Shown here: in pieces, positions 1-8,572 of the stretch | How positions within the stretch are numbered: the first letter of the stretch is position 1 | Layout of the letters: every line of letters starts with the position of its first letter | Assembly (NCBI RefSeq): GCF_014836645.1 | Contig: NZ_JACSQM010000002.1 | Coordinates: 248,001 to 312,000, forward strand | Direction of reading: 5' to 3' | Length of the DNA: 64,000 nt | Source: Fictibacillus norfolkensis | Lineage (GTDB): Bacteria > Bacillota > Bacilli > Bacillales > Fictibacillaceae | The notes under the pieces: model-generated | The model's database searches: none | What the model was told of the DNA's origin: nothing | What the model saw: only the letters and a program-made list of their open reading frames with translations | Made by a program: the position numbers and the translations under genes

Positions 1-1037
1 AACATTTCGTGCCAGCCTCTCGTCGTTAATGAGCTTGGAAGGAGCTCTCCATATTCCCACCTTTGGACAAAACTGGTCAGCACTAGTATTAAAATAGGCA
101 GCAACGTCATCCCTAACATAGTAAAAAATAGGACTCTTGAATACTTACTATTCTCAGCTTTTAAATCGTGAAATGACCCAGAGCTTTGAGCTAAGTGGAT
201 CCTTCCTTTCCTAGTGAACACGTATGTCATAAAGACAATAAGAACGATAAATATTGTCAAAAGAAACATGGCAGCAAAAGCGTACGGCTGTTTTGTCCAA
301 TCTGATCCAAAGAACCAGTCATAGCTGATGACAGGAATCATCTTAGGATAGGTTGCTCCTAGGAGTGCAGGAACTTCATAAGCGGAAACAACAAAAGCAA
401 AGACGATAAAAAACGTTTCTAACATGACAGGAAAAACGTACGGCCTCTCAACATGCCAGAATACATCCCATCTTCTCCCTCCAAGGGTATACACAAGCTC
501 TTTTTGAGCGTTCGATAGCTGTTCATATACTGGAAGCAGCATCAGAATGACAAAAGGTACTTCTTTCCACACGTAAGTGATGATGATACCTATTCCAAAA
601 GAATCTTTGAACAGAATAGGAAACTCATCCGGCCGGTCAAGTAGTCCACTTCCATTTAATAACGAAGAAATATACCCGGTTTGGGAAAAGAGTAGAAACA
701 GCATATATCCCCAGACGAAATGAGGAAAGACCATAGGCATCCAAGCGATTAGCTTCGGAAACTTACTTTTTAGCATCGGATATAGTGACCTAACGATGAC
801 CAGCCCGATTAAAATGGAAAGGATTGTTGATATAAAAGCAATTCGGAGACTGTATAGGATAGATGTGATAAAAATTCCATCACTAAACAGCTCTCGATAA
901 ACACTTAAGGTTGGTTGATTGTAATACTTAATACTCTCTAGAAAAGCCATTACTATTCCATAGCCCAGGAGAAGAATGGTTATTAGAACAGCTGGAGCAA
1001 TAAGTACATAAGGATTACTTGTTCTGAACCACTTCAT
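1..1037 (-). CDS. ABC transporter permease, fused two-domain type (partial at window edge)
   Basis: Reading frame open from the ATG at 1037 to the left edge (about 345 codons seen). The protein starts MKWFRTSNPYVLIAPAV and is strongly hydrophobic. Around residues 50-280 it shows one complete binding-protein-dependent permease unit. After a hydrophilic linker a second unit begins (residues FFTMLGMTLLPILILVLTSF near the edge), so it is probably a fused dual permease of the YnjC/FbpB type, usually about 500-550 residues. It overlaps the 3' end of the binding-protein gene by 23 bp, so the two are co-transcribed and probably translationally coupled. An ATPase gene is expected beyond the edge. The substrate is not known; E. 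coli YnjBCD has been suggested, without firm proof, to be thiamine-related. Confidence 0.85.
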   Translation of the reverse strand, partial: MKWFRTSNPYVLIAPAVLITILLLGYGIVMAFLESIKYYNQPTLSVYRELFSDGIFITSILYSLRIAFISTILSILIGLVIVRSLYPMLKSKFPKLIAWMPMVFPHFVWGYMLFLLFSQTGYISSLLNGSGLLDRPDEFPILFKDSFGIGIIITYVWKEVPFVILMLLPVYEQLSNAQKELVYTLGGRRWDVFWHVERPYVFPVMLETFFIVFAFVVSAYEVPALLGATYPKMIPVISYDWFFGSDWTKQPYAFAAMFLLTIFIVLIVFMTYVFTRKGRIHLAQSSGSFHDLKAENSKYSRVLFFTMLGMTLLPILILVLTSFVQRWEYGELLPSSLTTRGWHEM

Positions 1038-2256
1038 TAACCCAATTCTCCTTCAGCCATGCAACATACTCTGAATCTATTTCTGGCTGCAAATATTTTT
1101 TTAAAGTTTCAGCGGGTAAAACCGATTCTCCACGTTTGATGGTTTGAAGTTTCTTTTGATCTGCCGCTGAAAGTCGCGCTGGATCAAGGGACATATTTTC
1201 ACCCCAAAATTCAGAGTCTAACTTTGTTAACTGAGCTTCAGGAGATAGCATAAGATTAATAGCCGTCATCGCACCTTCTTTGTTGGGACTATTAAAAGGA
1301 ATCCCTAAAAAGTGAGCATTTCCTAAAGAACCTGATTTCATAACGAACGATCTTGTTGTTGCGGGAAACACACTTTGTTTCATTAATTTCTCTGCTCTTG
1401 CCTCGTTATAACCCATCGTCATGTATACTTCGCCTTTGCTGTACAAACGATCAAGTTCTGTTAAATCATTCGGATATGTCTTCCCTTCTCTCCATAAATA
1501 AGGTTTGATCTCGTTCAAATAACTCCACATCTTCACACTATTTTTCTGAGCAAAATCCTCATCATAGCCACTGTCCAAAATGTTTTTTACGTTTCCACTA
1601 GACTCATAAAATAGTTGACGAACAAAAGCATTACCTGTAAAGTCTGCAGGATCATGGTATGTAAATTTCCCTGGATTTTCTTTTACCCACTGAGCTAATT
1701 CTTCAAATGATTGAGGTGGATTTGGCACCTTTTCTTCATCATATTGATAAACGAACTGCACTTTTCCCCAAGGTGCTTCTAAGCCCTCTGTTTTTGTTCC
1801 AAAGTCATATTGTATATCTAATGACTTAGCATCCACATATTTTTTGTAGTTTGGCATTTTATCAACAAAGGGACCAAACAACAGCCCATTGTCTTTTGCA
1901 TTCTTGAAATTCTCACCATTGATCCAGATGATATCCATATTTCCATCATCTTTCCCTGCTCTTTTTTCATTCGATAGCTTTTTTAAAAACTCAGGAGCAT
2001 CCATCGGTACTCGTTTCAATGTGATATTATAATCTTTCTTTAACCGTGGAGCGACCCAATCATCCATATAACGATTGATCCCTGTGTCTCCACCCCACAT
2101 GTACATTCTGACTGTCTTGTTCTTAGTGGTCTCTTCAATTTCTCGCCAATCTTTCTTTAATATGGCTTTAGATTCTTTTGCTGCATCCGTTGATGGGGAA
2201 CATGCTGACACGAATAATATCAGCATTACCCAAACCAACATTCTCATTTTTTTCAT
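1015..2256 (-). CDS. ABC transporter substrate-binding lipoprotein, YnjB-like
   Basis: Extracytoplasmic solute-binding lipoprotein of about 413 residues. The chosen ATG at 2256 has GGAGGGTGA just upstream and gives a lipoprotein signal peptide (MKKMRMLVWVMLILFVSAC, lipobox VSAC). The frame is open 17 codons further upstream, but that stretch has no leader character. The residues YMWGGDTGINRYMDDWVAP, RVPMDAPEFL and MDIIWINGENF match, from memory, the YnjB family. It is the first gene of an importer with the fused permease that overlaps it. No regulator or riboswitch was recognised upstream, so the substrate is left open. Confidence 0.85.
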   Translation of the reverse strand: MKKMRMLVWVMLILFVSACSPSTDAAKESKAILKKDWREIEETTKNKTVRMYMWGGDTGINRYMDDWVAPRLKKDYNITLKRVPMDAPEFLKKLSNEKRAGKDDGNMDIIWINGENFKNAKDNGLLFGPFVDKMPNYKKYVDAKSLDIQYDFGTKTEGLEAPWGKVQFVYQYDEEKVPNPPQSFEELAQWVKENPGKFTYHDPADFTGNAFVRQLFYESSGNVKNILDSGYDEDFAQKNSVKMWSYLNEIKPYLWREGKTYPNDLTELDRLYSKGEVYMTMGYNEARAEKLMKQSVFPATTRSFVMKSGSLGNAHFLGIPFNSPNKEGAMTAINLMLSPEAQLTKLDSEFWGENMSLDPARLSAADQKKLQTIKRGESVLPAETLKKYLQPEIDSEYVAWLKENWVNEVVQNK

Positions 2257-2489
2257 CGTATACTCACCCTCCACTAAGCTAACGTTACATCTCATCATTT
2301 GGTTCATTCTTTTTATTGGTAATTTATTGTTTCCCTTTTTTTGTCCAACTCACGTACAAATTCTGAAGAAATTTTGTATATTTTTTTATGTATGTATTGA
2401 AAGCTATGAATCTCAAGAAAAACGAGAAAAAAAAGGCTATTTTCTTAAAAATTGTTGCTTTTAAGTCTTTATTATTTTCTTCTTTGACA

Positions 2490-2617
2490 TTGATTGTAGT
2501 GGAAGGTGCGAGACTCTTGGCTAGGACAGGCGGGCAGGTGAGACACTTAAAAGTGAAACGTACGAATGTGGCTCACCGCCTGCCCCGCGGAAAGCGAGCA
2601 TCTGCAACGGAAATCAA
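2490..2617. repeat. Degenerate Bacillaceae intergenic palindromic repeat
   Basis: About 128 bp bounded by TTGATT and AATCAA. The first part carries GGAAGGTGCGAGACTC, the middle GGGCAGGTGAG and CTCACCGCCTGCCC, which can pair, and the end CCGCGGAAAGCGAGCATCTG. I recognise this arrangement from intergenic regions of many Bacillaceae, where near-identical copies recur. This copy has drifted. Together with 2257-2489, which holds only AT-rich sequence with no credible gene, and the terminator at 2671-2702, it fills the gap between the lipoprotein and aminopeptidase genes. Confidence 0.6.
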
Positions 2618-2670
2618 AAACTGTCAAAAGTAACAATGAATACGAAAACAGCCTTTAGAAAAGAGCATAA

Positions 2671-2702
2671 AAAAAGAGACCTTTTGACAAAGGACCTCTT
2701 TT
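2671..2702 (-). terminator. Rho-independent terminator after the aminopeptidase P gene
   Basis: Stem of AAAGAG/CTCTTT and CCTTT/AAAGG with a small internal loop and a TGAC loop, followed on the minus strand by a T-rich tract. It lies 11 bp past the stop of the M24 peptidase gene. Confidence 0.7.
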
Positions 2703-2712
2703 CTAAAACCTA

Positions 2713-3981
2713 TTAAGCTTTTACCGCATGAACACCTTGAGTAGCCATAAACTCTTCAATTTCCTCTACTTCACGGAAAATATCTTTGGATAAGTTCTCG
2801 AATCCATCTTCTGTTACTAAGATGTCATCTTCAATACGAATGCCGATCGCTTCTTCCTCGATATAAAGTCCAGGCTCTATCGTTATGACCATTCCAGGCT
2901 CTAAGATGCGATCTTTGTAAGAACCAACATCATGTGTATCAAGTCCAAGGAAATGGCTCACACCATGATAATAATAGTTAGAGATCTCATCATCATTTTG
3001 AATTAAGCCGATACGTCTGCACTCTTCTGCTAATACTTTTTTCGTATGATTATTAAGTTCGGCAAAGGCAAGACCTGGCTTAATGATAGCCGTCGTTTCT
3101 TTAAGCGCTTTAAGTACGATATTGTAGAGAACCTTTTGACGATCTGTAAACTTCCCATCGACTGGGAACGTATAACTGATATCCGCGTTATAATAATCCT
3201 TTTGTGCTCCTAGATCGAGAAGAACGAGCTCACCGGGATTCGTTTGTGCGCTATTATGCTCATAATGAAGAATCGTAGCATTTTTTCCGCTTGCCGTAAT
3301 CGTCTTGAATGCGAAATCACGTACACCGTTTGATTTTAAAGTAAAGTCAAAATGTGCTTCAAGCTGATTTTCTTTCATTCCAGCTTTCGCGTGTTTCAGC
3401 ACATTATAGATGCCTTCTTTCGTAATGGAGATCGCTTCTTTAATCTTTTGAATCTCTTCTGTCGTCTTGAACACACGCAGATCAGTAACTTCAGGATATA
3501 CGTTGTGAATCGTCACATGCGGATAATGTTCTCGAATATGTTTTGCGAATTGTGATGTTTCAGATGGGGCACCCGTCCATCCACGGCGTTCTAGATCTAA
3601 ACAAACATGATGAGCTTGATTTGTAAAGAATTGACTGGCAACAAACGACTCAAAGCTATCCACATATTTGATATCTTTTATCCCTGATTGATGCTCTGCT
3701 TCCTCTTTAGAAACGGTTTTCCCGACCCACTTTTCCATGACCGGATCAGCTTTTTCGATAAATAGTGTTTCTTCAAATTTATCACCGCTCTTTTTTAGCA
3801 CGAGGATCACGTTCTGTTCAGAGATCCCGGATAGATAGTAAAAGTTACGGTTTGGTGTGAATGGATATTGTTCATCTGCTGATTTTTGCGGAGCTTTTCC
3901 TGCAAAAAGAATAGTTAAAGATTCCTCTGGAAGCACTTCTTTTAATCTGCTTCGATTACGTTCAAAAAAATAAGACTCCAT
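2713..3981 (-). CDS. Xaa-Pro aminopeptidase (aminopeptidase P, M24B)
   Basis: Cytosolic metallopeptidase that removes N-terminal residues preceding proline. At 422 residues it has the size of the PepP type, with an aminopeptidase-P N-terminal domain (about residues 1-130) and a pita-bread catalytic domain. The metal-ligand motifs are visible in order: LLDLGAQKDYYNADISY (two Asp), GVSHFLGLDTHD (His), ITIEPGLYI (Glu) and GIRIEDDILV (Glu). Start at 3981 with AAGGAGGATCC upstream. Monocistronic, with its own terminator. Confidence 0.93.
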   Translation of the reverse strand: MESYFFERNRSRLKEVLPEESLTILFAGKAPQKSADEQYPFTPNRNFYYLSGISEQNVILVLKKSGDKFEETLFIEKADPVMEKWVGKTVSKEEAEHQSGIKDIKYVDSFESFVASQFFTNQAHHVCLDLERRGWTGAPSETSQFAKHIREHYPHVTIHNVYPEVTDLRVFKTTEEIQKIKEAISITKEGIYNVLKHAKAGMKENQLEAHFDFTLKSNGVRDFAFKTITASGKNATILHYEHNSAQTNPGELVLLDLGAQKDYYNADISYTFPVDGKFTDRQKVLYNIVLKALKETTAIIKPGLAFAELNNHTKKVLAEECRRIGLIQNDDEISNYYYHGVSHFLGLDTHDVGSYKDRILEPGMVITIEPGLYIEEEAIGIRIEDDILVTEDGFENLSKDIFREVEEIEEFMATQGVHAVKA

Positions 3982-4098
3982 GTGGATCCTCCTTAAATCG
4001 TTTTAAAAACGACTGATTAGTTTATTTATATATGTATATAGTATAAAGATTTTTTGATAGTAATAACAGCTTTTTTCAGAATTTTATAAATGTGATAA

Positions 4099-4578
4099 TT
4101 ATACCTTTTCGTAATTCTCCAGAGTATGTTCTTCAATAAAAGCGTTGTACCGTTTCTGATCTATAAACGCTTTTATATGTCTTTGTACTTTGGGGTACAG
4201 AGTGATTTGTTCTAAATCCTTAAGGGGAATCCATTTTACGCCAGTCTGATTCAGATCTGGCTTATCCGGTAATCTAGGTTCGGAGTCTCCTATACGAGTG
4301 CACTCAAACATGAGTCCTAGTGAATGTGTTGTTCCGTATTTATTATCAGTCAGATGTGGTGCATACTCATACGTGAACGCGAGTGGACCAACATTTACTT
4401 CTATTGCTGCCTCTTCTCTCGCTTCGCGTTTTGCTGCTTCTTTTACAGATTCATTTGCTTCAACCCCACCTGCCGGTAAATTGTAATGAAGACCTTTCTC
4501 ATCATGAAACTCAATTAACAGAATGGCATCGTTTTCAATAATCAAAGCCCCTGCTCTAACACGAATGGGATAGCTCAT
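4099..4578 (-). CDS. NUDIX hydrolase
   Basis: 159-residue NUDIX protein likely to hydrolyse a nucleoside-diphosphate-linked substrate. The Nudix box runs from GGVEANES to REAREEAAIEV, with Ala replacing the usual Gly near its end. Its ATG directly follows the stop codon of the upstream NUDIX gene (TAAATG), and its ribosome binding site GGAGGTTGTG lies inside that gene, so translation is coupled. The substrate cannot be told from sequence. It is followed by 117 bp of AT-rich intergenic DNA. Confidence 0.88.
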   Translation of the reverse strand: MSYPIRVRAGALIIENDAILLIEFHDEKGLHYNLPAGGVEANESVKEAAKREAREEAAIEVNVGPLAFTYEYAPHLTDNKYGTTHSLGLMFECTRIGDSEPRLPDKPDLNQTGVKWIPLKDLEQITLYPKVQRHIKAFIDQKRYNAFIEEHTLENYEKV

Positions 4579-4941
4579 TTACACAACCTCCATAGTCTTA
4601 AACACCATTTCAACTACAGGTCTTGAAACATCATCAAAATAACGATTATCTTTTAGATCAATCCATCGTACGTCAAGTATGTCTTCATCATCTTCAATAG
4701 AGAGGGTCCCTGAGATCCGTTCACAAAGGAAGGTTTGTTTCTCTTTACTCTGAAACAGGGATTTAATTATTTTTACGGTATAGCCTGTTTCCTCCATCAC
4801 TTCTCGTACGCATGCTTGTTCAAAGGTTTCGCCGTCTTCAACTCCTCCACCTGGATAGTTCCATACAATATCCCCGCGTTTCACTTTTTGACGTACTAAC
4901 AGAACCTTGCCTTCATGAATGACAACACCTTGCGCTAACAT
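4579..4941 (-). CDS. NUDIX hydrolase (first of a coupled pair)
   Basis: About 120 residues. Start chosen at 4941 (MLAQGVVIHEGKVLLVRQ), because AGGGGGAG sits just upstream; a longer frame starting at 4977 would bury that site. The Nudix box is canonical: GGGVEDGETFEQACVREVMEE followed by TGY, with every conserved Glu present. Two adjacent, coupled NUDIX genes of different sequence suggest related house-cleaning substrates, but none can be named. Confidence 0.88.
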   Translation of the reverse strand: MLAQGVVIHEGKVLLVRQKVKRGDIVWNYPGGGVEDGETFEQACVREVMEETGYTVKIIKSLFQSKEKQTFLCERISGTLSIEDDEDILDVRWIDLKDNRYFDDVSRPVVEMVFKTMEVV

Positions 4942-4966
4942 ATATACTCCCCCTAGTGAGAGATAA

Positions 4967-4994
4967 AAGCTAACCAAAAGATATTGGTTAGCTT
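4967..4994 (-). terminator. Terminator after pepT
   Basis: Perfect 9-bp stem AAGCTAACC/GGTTAGCTT with a T-rich tail on the minus strand. It separates pepT from the NUDIX pair. Confidence 0.75.
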
Positions 4995-4999
4995 AATAG

Positions 5000-6232
5000 T
5001 TAATCTTTCTGCTCAAACAACTGCACAAGTTCAATGATGACTTGAGTCGCTTTGATCATATTATCGACAGAGATATATTCGTGACGGCCGTGATAGTTTT
5101 CTCCGCCAGTAAAGATGTTCGGAGTCGGAAGTCCCATAAATGATAGCTGAGATCCGTCTGTCCCTCCGCGGATTGGTTTGATGTTCGGTTCAATATCGAG
5201 CTTTTTCATCGCTTCAGAAGCGAGATCAACAATCTCTTTAACCGGTTCAATCTTTTCTTTCATATTATAATACGTGTCGTTCAGTTCTAATTGAATTTTA
5301 TCTTGGCCATACTTTTCACGCAGTTCCTCCACAATCTCTTGCATTCTATCTTTTCTCTTTTGGAAAAGTTCCTTGTCATGGTCGCGGATGATGTAATACA
5401 TGTCCGTTTGTTCTACGTCACCCTTTAGACCCGTTAAATGATAGAACCCTTCATAGCCTTCCGTATGCTCAGGTGCCTCTTCAACAGGAAGCTTTCCGTT
5501 CAGTTCCATAGCAATTTTTGCAGCATTAACCATCTTATTCTTTGCAGATCCAGGGTGAATGTTCTTTCCTAGAATACGAATTCTAGCACTAGCCGCGTTA
5601 AAGCTCTCATACTCTAATTCACCTAAAGGGCCGCCATCCATCGTATAGGCATACTTTGCTCCAAACGCTGCCACATCAAATTTATGAGGACCGCGTCCGA
5701 TCTCTTCATCCGGAGTGAAAGCCACTCGAATTTTTCCGTGCTTAATCTCTGGGTGTTCGATCAAATACTTCATCGCCGTCATAATTTCAGCGATGCCCGC
5801 TTTATTATCAGCACCGAGCAATGTTGTGCCGTCCGTTGTGATCAACGTGTGCCCCTCATAATCTTTTAAACTAGGAAAGTCATTTGGAGACAATTCGATA
5901 TGTAAGTCTTTATTTAAGATAATCGTTTCTCCATCATAGTTTTCAACGATCTGCGGTTTAACGTTCGTTCCGGTAAAATCAGTAGCTGTATCCACGTGTG
6001 CAAGAAACCCAATGACCGGGATGTCTTTATCAGAATTGGATGGTAAAGTCGCCATAACATAGCCGTTTTCGTCGACTGTTACTTCTTCCATACCAATTCC
6101 TTTCAGTTCCTCAACAAGCATGTTTGCCAGTGTCCACTGACCTTCTGTTGTTGGAGTGGTGTCACTTCTTCCGTCAGATTGTGTATCTACTTTTACGTAT
6201 GTAATAAACCGATCCATTATTTCTTGTTTCAA
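5000..6232 (-). CDS. pepT: Peptidase T (tripeptide aminopeptidase)
   Basis: Zinc-dependent M20B exopeptidase that removes the N-terminal residue of tripeptides in the cytosol. 410 residues, the normal PepT length. Visible signatures: FLAHVDTA (first His/Asp ligand), [16 protein letters not shown] (bridging Asp), [20 protein letters not shown] (catalytic Glu and ligand) and [11 protein letters not shown] (C-terminal His). It uses a TTG start ([20 protein letters not shown]) with AGGAGT 13 nt upstream; this agrees with the usual PepT N-terminus. Single-gene unit closed by its own terminator. Confidence 0.95.
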   Translation of the reverse strand: MKQEIMDRFITYVKVDTQSDGRSDTTPTTEGQWTLANMLVEELKGIGMEEVTVDENGYVMATLPSNSDKDIPVIGFLAHVDTATDFTGTNVKPQIVENYDGETIILNKDLHIELSPNDFPSLKDYEGHTLITTDGTTLLGADNKAGIAEIMTAMKYLIEHPEIKHGKIRVAFTPDEEIGRGPHKFDVAAFGAKYAYTMDGGPLGELEYESFNAASARIRILGKNIHPGSAKNKMVNAAKIAMELNGKLPVEEAPEHTEGYEGFYHLTGLKGDVEQTDMYYIIRDHDKELFQKRKDRMQEIVEELREKYGQDKIQLELNDTYYNMKEKIEPVKEIVDLASEAMKKLDIEPNIKPIRGGTDGSQLSFMGLPTPNIFTGGENYHGRHEYISVDNMIKATQVIIELVQLFEQKD

Positions 6233-6416
6233 TTTTCAATCAACTCCTATTGTTTTGCTTTATGATAGCATGTTTTACAAACATTACATATTGCTAGATT
6301 ACAAAAAAAATGTACGTTTTCACTCGTCTTGATGTCTAATCAACTTGTCCTCTTCCTGCATATGATGTATTACCAGCACCAAACAAAGGTGTTGTGAAAA
6401 TAATGGGGTGATTTTA

Positions 6417-6530
6417 ATGGGTTGTTGGAAAAAAGACAAATGTGAGTCTTCTTCACACTATATCTATCTAAAATGTAAGCGTTGCAAGAAAAAGAAGAAG
6501 AAAAGCTGCGGCTGTCACAAAAAACATTAA
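6417..6530 (+). CDS. 37-residue cysteine-rich basic peptide
   Basis: Short ORF, MGCWKKDKCESSSHYIYLKC then a Lys-rich tail with CKRCKKKKKK and CGCHKKH. It has a good ribosome binding site (GGGGTGA, 5 nt before the ATG) and ends 4 bp before a strong terminator, the layout of a real small gene. Six Cys and two His could bind a metal. No family is recognised. The region 6233-6416 holds the promoter DNA of pepT and of this gene and nothing else I can name. Confidence 0.55.
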   Translation: MGCWKKDKCESSSHYIYLKCKRCKKKKKKSCGCHKKH

Positions 6531-6533
6531 TCA

Positions 6534-6563
6534 AAAAAAGGAGTCCTGTATCGGGCTCCTTTT
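6534..6563 (+). terminator. Terminator after the cysteine-rich peptide gene
   Basis: AAAAAGGAGTCC/GGGCTCCTTTT stem-loop with flanking A and T runs. Probably works in both directions and also closes the minus-strand glycine-zipper gene. Confidence 0.75.
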
Positions 6564-6574
6564 CAAATATTCTT

Positions 6575-6721
6575 CTATTTAGATCCAAGACCAAATGCAA
6601 TTCCTAATGCAATGCCTATACCAATACCTAAACCTACGTTTTTAAGTGCAATGCCGATTGCTACACCAATTGCAATTCCCATCGCCATTCCACTTTTATT
6701 AGGTTTAGTACCTTTCTTCAT
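6575..6721 (-). CDS. 48-residue glycine-rich membrane peptide
   Basis: ORF starting MKKGTKPNKSGMAMGIAIG with AAAGGAGGTGAG 9 nt upstream, ending GIAFGLGSK. After a basic head it consists of repeated small-residue/isoleucine patterns (GIAIG, GVAIG, GIGIG, ALGIAFG), typical of a glycine-zipper transmembrane hairpin. The codon pattern and strong ribosome binding site argue for a real gene. Function unknown. Confidence 0.6.
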   Translation of the reverse strand: MKKGTKPNKSGMAMGIAIGVAIGIALKNVGLGIGIGIALGIAFGLGSK

Positions 6722-6799
6722 AATCGGCTCACCTCCTTTAAGAATCAGGAACTCGAGAGCACGCTCAAATACCTGACGATAGTTCCTCTGTATAGATAC

Positions 6800-7222
6800 T
6801 TATTCTTGAGGATACGTTTTTAACAAAAACTCAACAGAATTGTTTATTAGTTTTTTTAACACTTCCACATCAACATCAGCTAGTTTATTAATGTATACAC
6901 AAGCCGCACCCGTTGTATGCTTACCGAAGTGCTGAAGCAGTTCAGCTCGACCGGGGTCTCCTGGTGCAAAATACAGACTGATCTTTGCTTTCCTTGGTGA
7001 GAACCCAACAAGAGGCGCGTCCCCTTCATGCCCTGTCTTGTATTTGTAATGATATGAGCCGAATCCAATAATGCTCGGTCCCCACATCTTAGCTTCAAAA
7101 CCAGTTGTTTGTTGAAATATATCAAGCAGCTTATATGCATCATCTCTCTTCTTTGGATGATCCACACTCTCGATAAACTCCACGACACTCTGATCCGTTT
7201 CTTTTGTCTTTTGCTCGTACAT
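6800..7222 (-). CDS. DUF1801 (YdhG-like) protein
   Basis: 140 residues with the DUF1801 pattern: an N-terminal helix pair (VVEFIESVDHPKKRDDAYKL), then FEAKMWGPSIIGFGSYHYKY, GFSPRKAKISLYF and a closing helix. Related to the B. subtilis YdhG family and structurally simple; biochemical role unknown. Monocistronic. Confidence 0.82.
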   Translation of the reverse strand: MYEQKTKETDQSVVEFIESVDHPKKRDDAYKLLDIFQQTTGFEAKMWGPSIIGFGSYHYKYKTGHEGDAPLVGFSPRKAKISLYFAPGDPGRAELLQHFGKHTTGAACVYINKLADVDVEVLKKLINNSVEFLLKTYPQE

Positions 7223-7327
7223 AAATAGCTCCTTTATAATGTGTAATTTTGAAGATAAACCTTCTATGTCTAAACCTTCTACATCTTTAGCTAATCCCCT
7301 TTCTTGCTAACACTTTCAATTTCCTGA

Positions 7328-7382
7328 TTGTAAAGTTTTAAGACTGATTGTATACTACTAATTGAGAATGATAATCAATATT
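7328..7382 (+). promoter_or_regulatory. Sigma-A promoter with Fur box
   Basis: TTGTAA (7328-7333), a 17-nt spacer and TATACT (7351-7356), followed by GAGAATGATAATCAATATT at 7364-7382. That matches the 19-bp Fur consensus GATAATGATAATCATTATC at 16 of 19 positions and covers the expected transcription start, so iron-loaded Fur should repress the reductase gene. Confidence 0.8.
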
Positions 7383-7407
7383 ATGTTCCAAAAAGGGAGC
7401 GAACATT

Positions 7408-8457
7408 ATGGATCAACATAACGTTTTCGATGTTACCATTATCGGCGGCGGTCCAGCAGGCCTTTACTCAGCTTTTTACAGTGGCCTTCGTGAAATGAAG
7501 ACAAAAATTATCGAATTCCAACCGCAGTTAGGTGGAAAGATTCATGTATATCCAGAAAAGATGATTTGGGATGTTGGAGGACATACTCCTCTTCCAGGTG
7601 CAAAACTTATTGAAAAACTCGTTGAGCAAGGACTTACGTTTAATCCTGAAGTAGCACTAAATGAGAAAGTAGAATCTATTTCACGAGATGAGAACGGAAT
7701 TTTTATTTTACAAGGTTCTTCCGGTGAACAGCATTTCTCTAAAACGGTTATCGTTGCGGTTGGGAGCGGTATCTTAAACCCTCAACGACTTGATATTGAA
7801 GGTGCTGAAAGATTTGAAGTGTCCAACTTAAACTATACGGTTAAATCCCTTCAGCATTTTAAAGATAAGACTGTAGTTATATCAGGTGGCGGAAATACTG
7901 CAATCGATTGGGCGAATGAATTAGTTCCGATCGCGAAAAAAGTGTATCTGACTTATCGAAAAGGAAATCTAGCTGGACATGAAGCGCAAGTAACACAATT
8001 GATGAACAGCTGTGCTGATTGCATTTTTAACACTTCGATCTCAAAATTATTTGCGTGTCCCAACCATGAAGTTATTGAACAGATCGAGTTAACAAATCAC
8101 GAAACGGGTGAGATCTCTTACCTTCCTATCGATGAAGTCATCATTAACCATGGCTATGAACAAGATACATCTCTGTTAGGAAACAGCGGATTAAACATTG
8201 AACTAGCGGACAACTTTTATATCGCAGGAAATGCTAATAGTGAATCTTCTATTCCAGGATTGTATGCAGCTGGGGATATCCTCAAACATGACGGAAAGTT
8301 AAATTTAATCTCTGGTGCTTTCCAAGACGCAGCAAATGCAGTAAATAAAGCAAAACAGTTCATCCAGCCCGATGCACAAGAATTTGCGATGGTTTCCTCA
8401 CATAATGAGGTGTTTAAAGAACGTAATCGCGAGCTAGTCAAGCAGATGGTGAGATAA
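7408..8457 (+). CDS. Ferredoxin/flavodoxin-NADP reductase, TrxR-like (YcgT/YumC type)
   Basis: 349-residue FAD- and NADPH-binding reductase of the thioredoxin-reductase-like FNR family. N-terminal FAD motif DVTIIGGGPAGLYSAFY, second dinucleotide motif VVISGGGNTAIDWANEL, and C-terminal GLYAAGDIL. There is no CxxC redox pair in the NADPH domain, which fits FNR rather than thioredoxin reductase. It probably supplies electrons to ferredoxin or flavodoxin. The Fur box makes it most like B. subtilis YcgT, known to be in the Fur regulon, and suggests a role in iron release or low-iron redox. RBS AAGGGAGCG. Confidence 0.9.
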   Translation: MDQHNVFDVTIIGGGPAGLYSAFYSGLREMKTKIIEFQPQLGGKIHVYPEKMIWDVGGHTPLPGAKLIEKLVEQGLTFNPEVALNEKVESISRDENGIFILQGSSGEQHFSKTVIVAVGSGILNPQRLDIEGAERFEVSNLNYTVKSLQHFKDKTVVISGGGNTAIDWANELVPIAKKVYLTYRKGNLAGHEAQVTQLMNSCADCIFNTSISKLFACPNHEVIEQIELTNHETGEISYLPIDEVIINHGYEQDTSLLGNSGLNIELADNFYIAGNANSESSIPGLYAAGDILKHDGKLNLISGAFQDAANAVNKAKQFIQPDAQEFAMVSSHNEVFKERNRELVKQMVR

Positions 8458-8470
8458 TAGATAATTTGAA

Positions 8471-8520
8471 AACAAAATACCTTACTTTAACCCGAATTGA
8501 TTCTAGTTAGGTGTTTTGTT
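8471..8520 (+). terminator. Terminator after the FNR gene
   Basis: Stem AACAAAATACCT/AGGTGTTTTGTT with a long loop, 13 bp past the stop codon. Confidence 0.6.
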
Positions 8521-8533
8521 CAATTAATTTTTA

Positions 8534-8559
8534 AAAGCTCAGAGCAGCCTCTGAGCTTT
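8534..8559 (-). terminator. Terminator after the VOC gene
   Basis: Perfect 11-bp stem AAAGCTCAGAG/CTCTGAGCTTT with a 4-nt loop, just past the VOC stop codon. Could act on both strands. Confidence 0.8.
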
Positions 8560-8572
8560 ATTTGTTCGTATT

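Noticed and set aside
2388..2633. 81-codon plus-strand ORF
   Set aside because: It is made of the AT-rich flank and the palindromic repeat; no ribosome binding site or protein character.
6485..6500. cre-like TGTAAGCGTTGC
   Set aside because: Two mismatches and inside the small coding ORF; likely chance.
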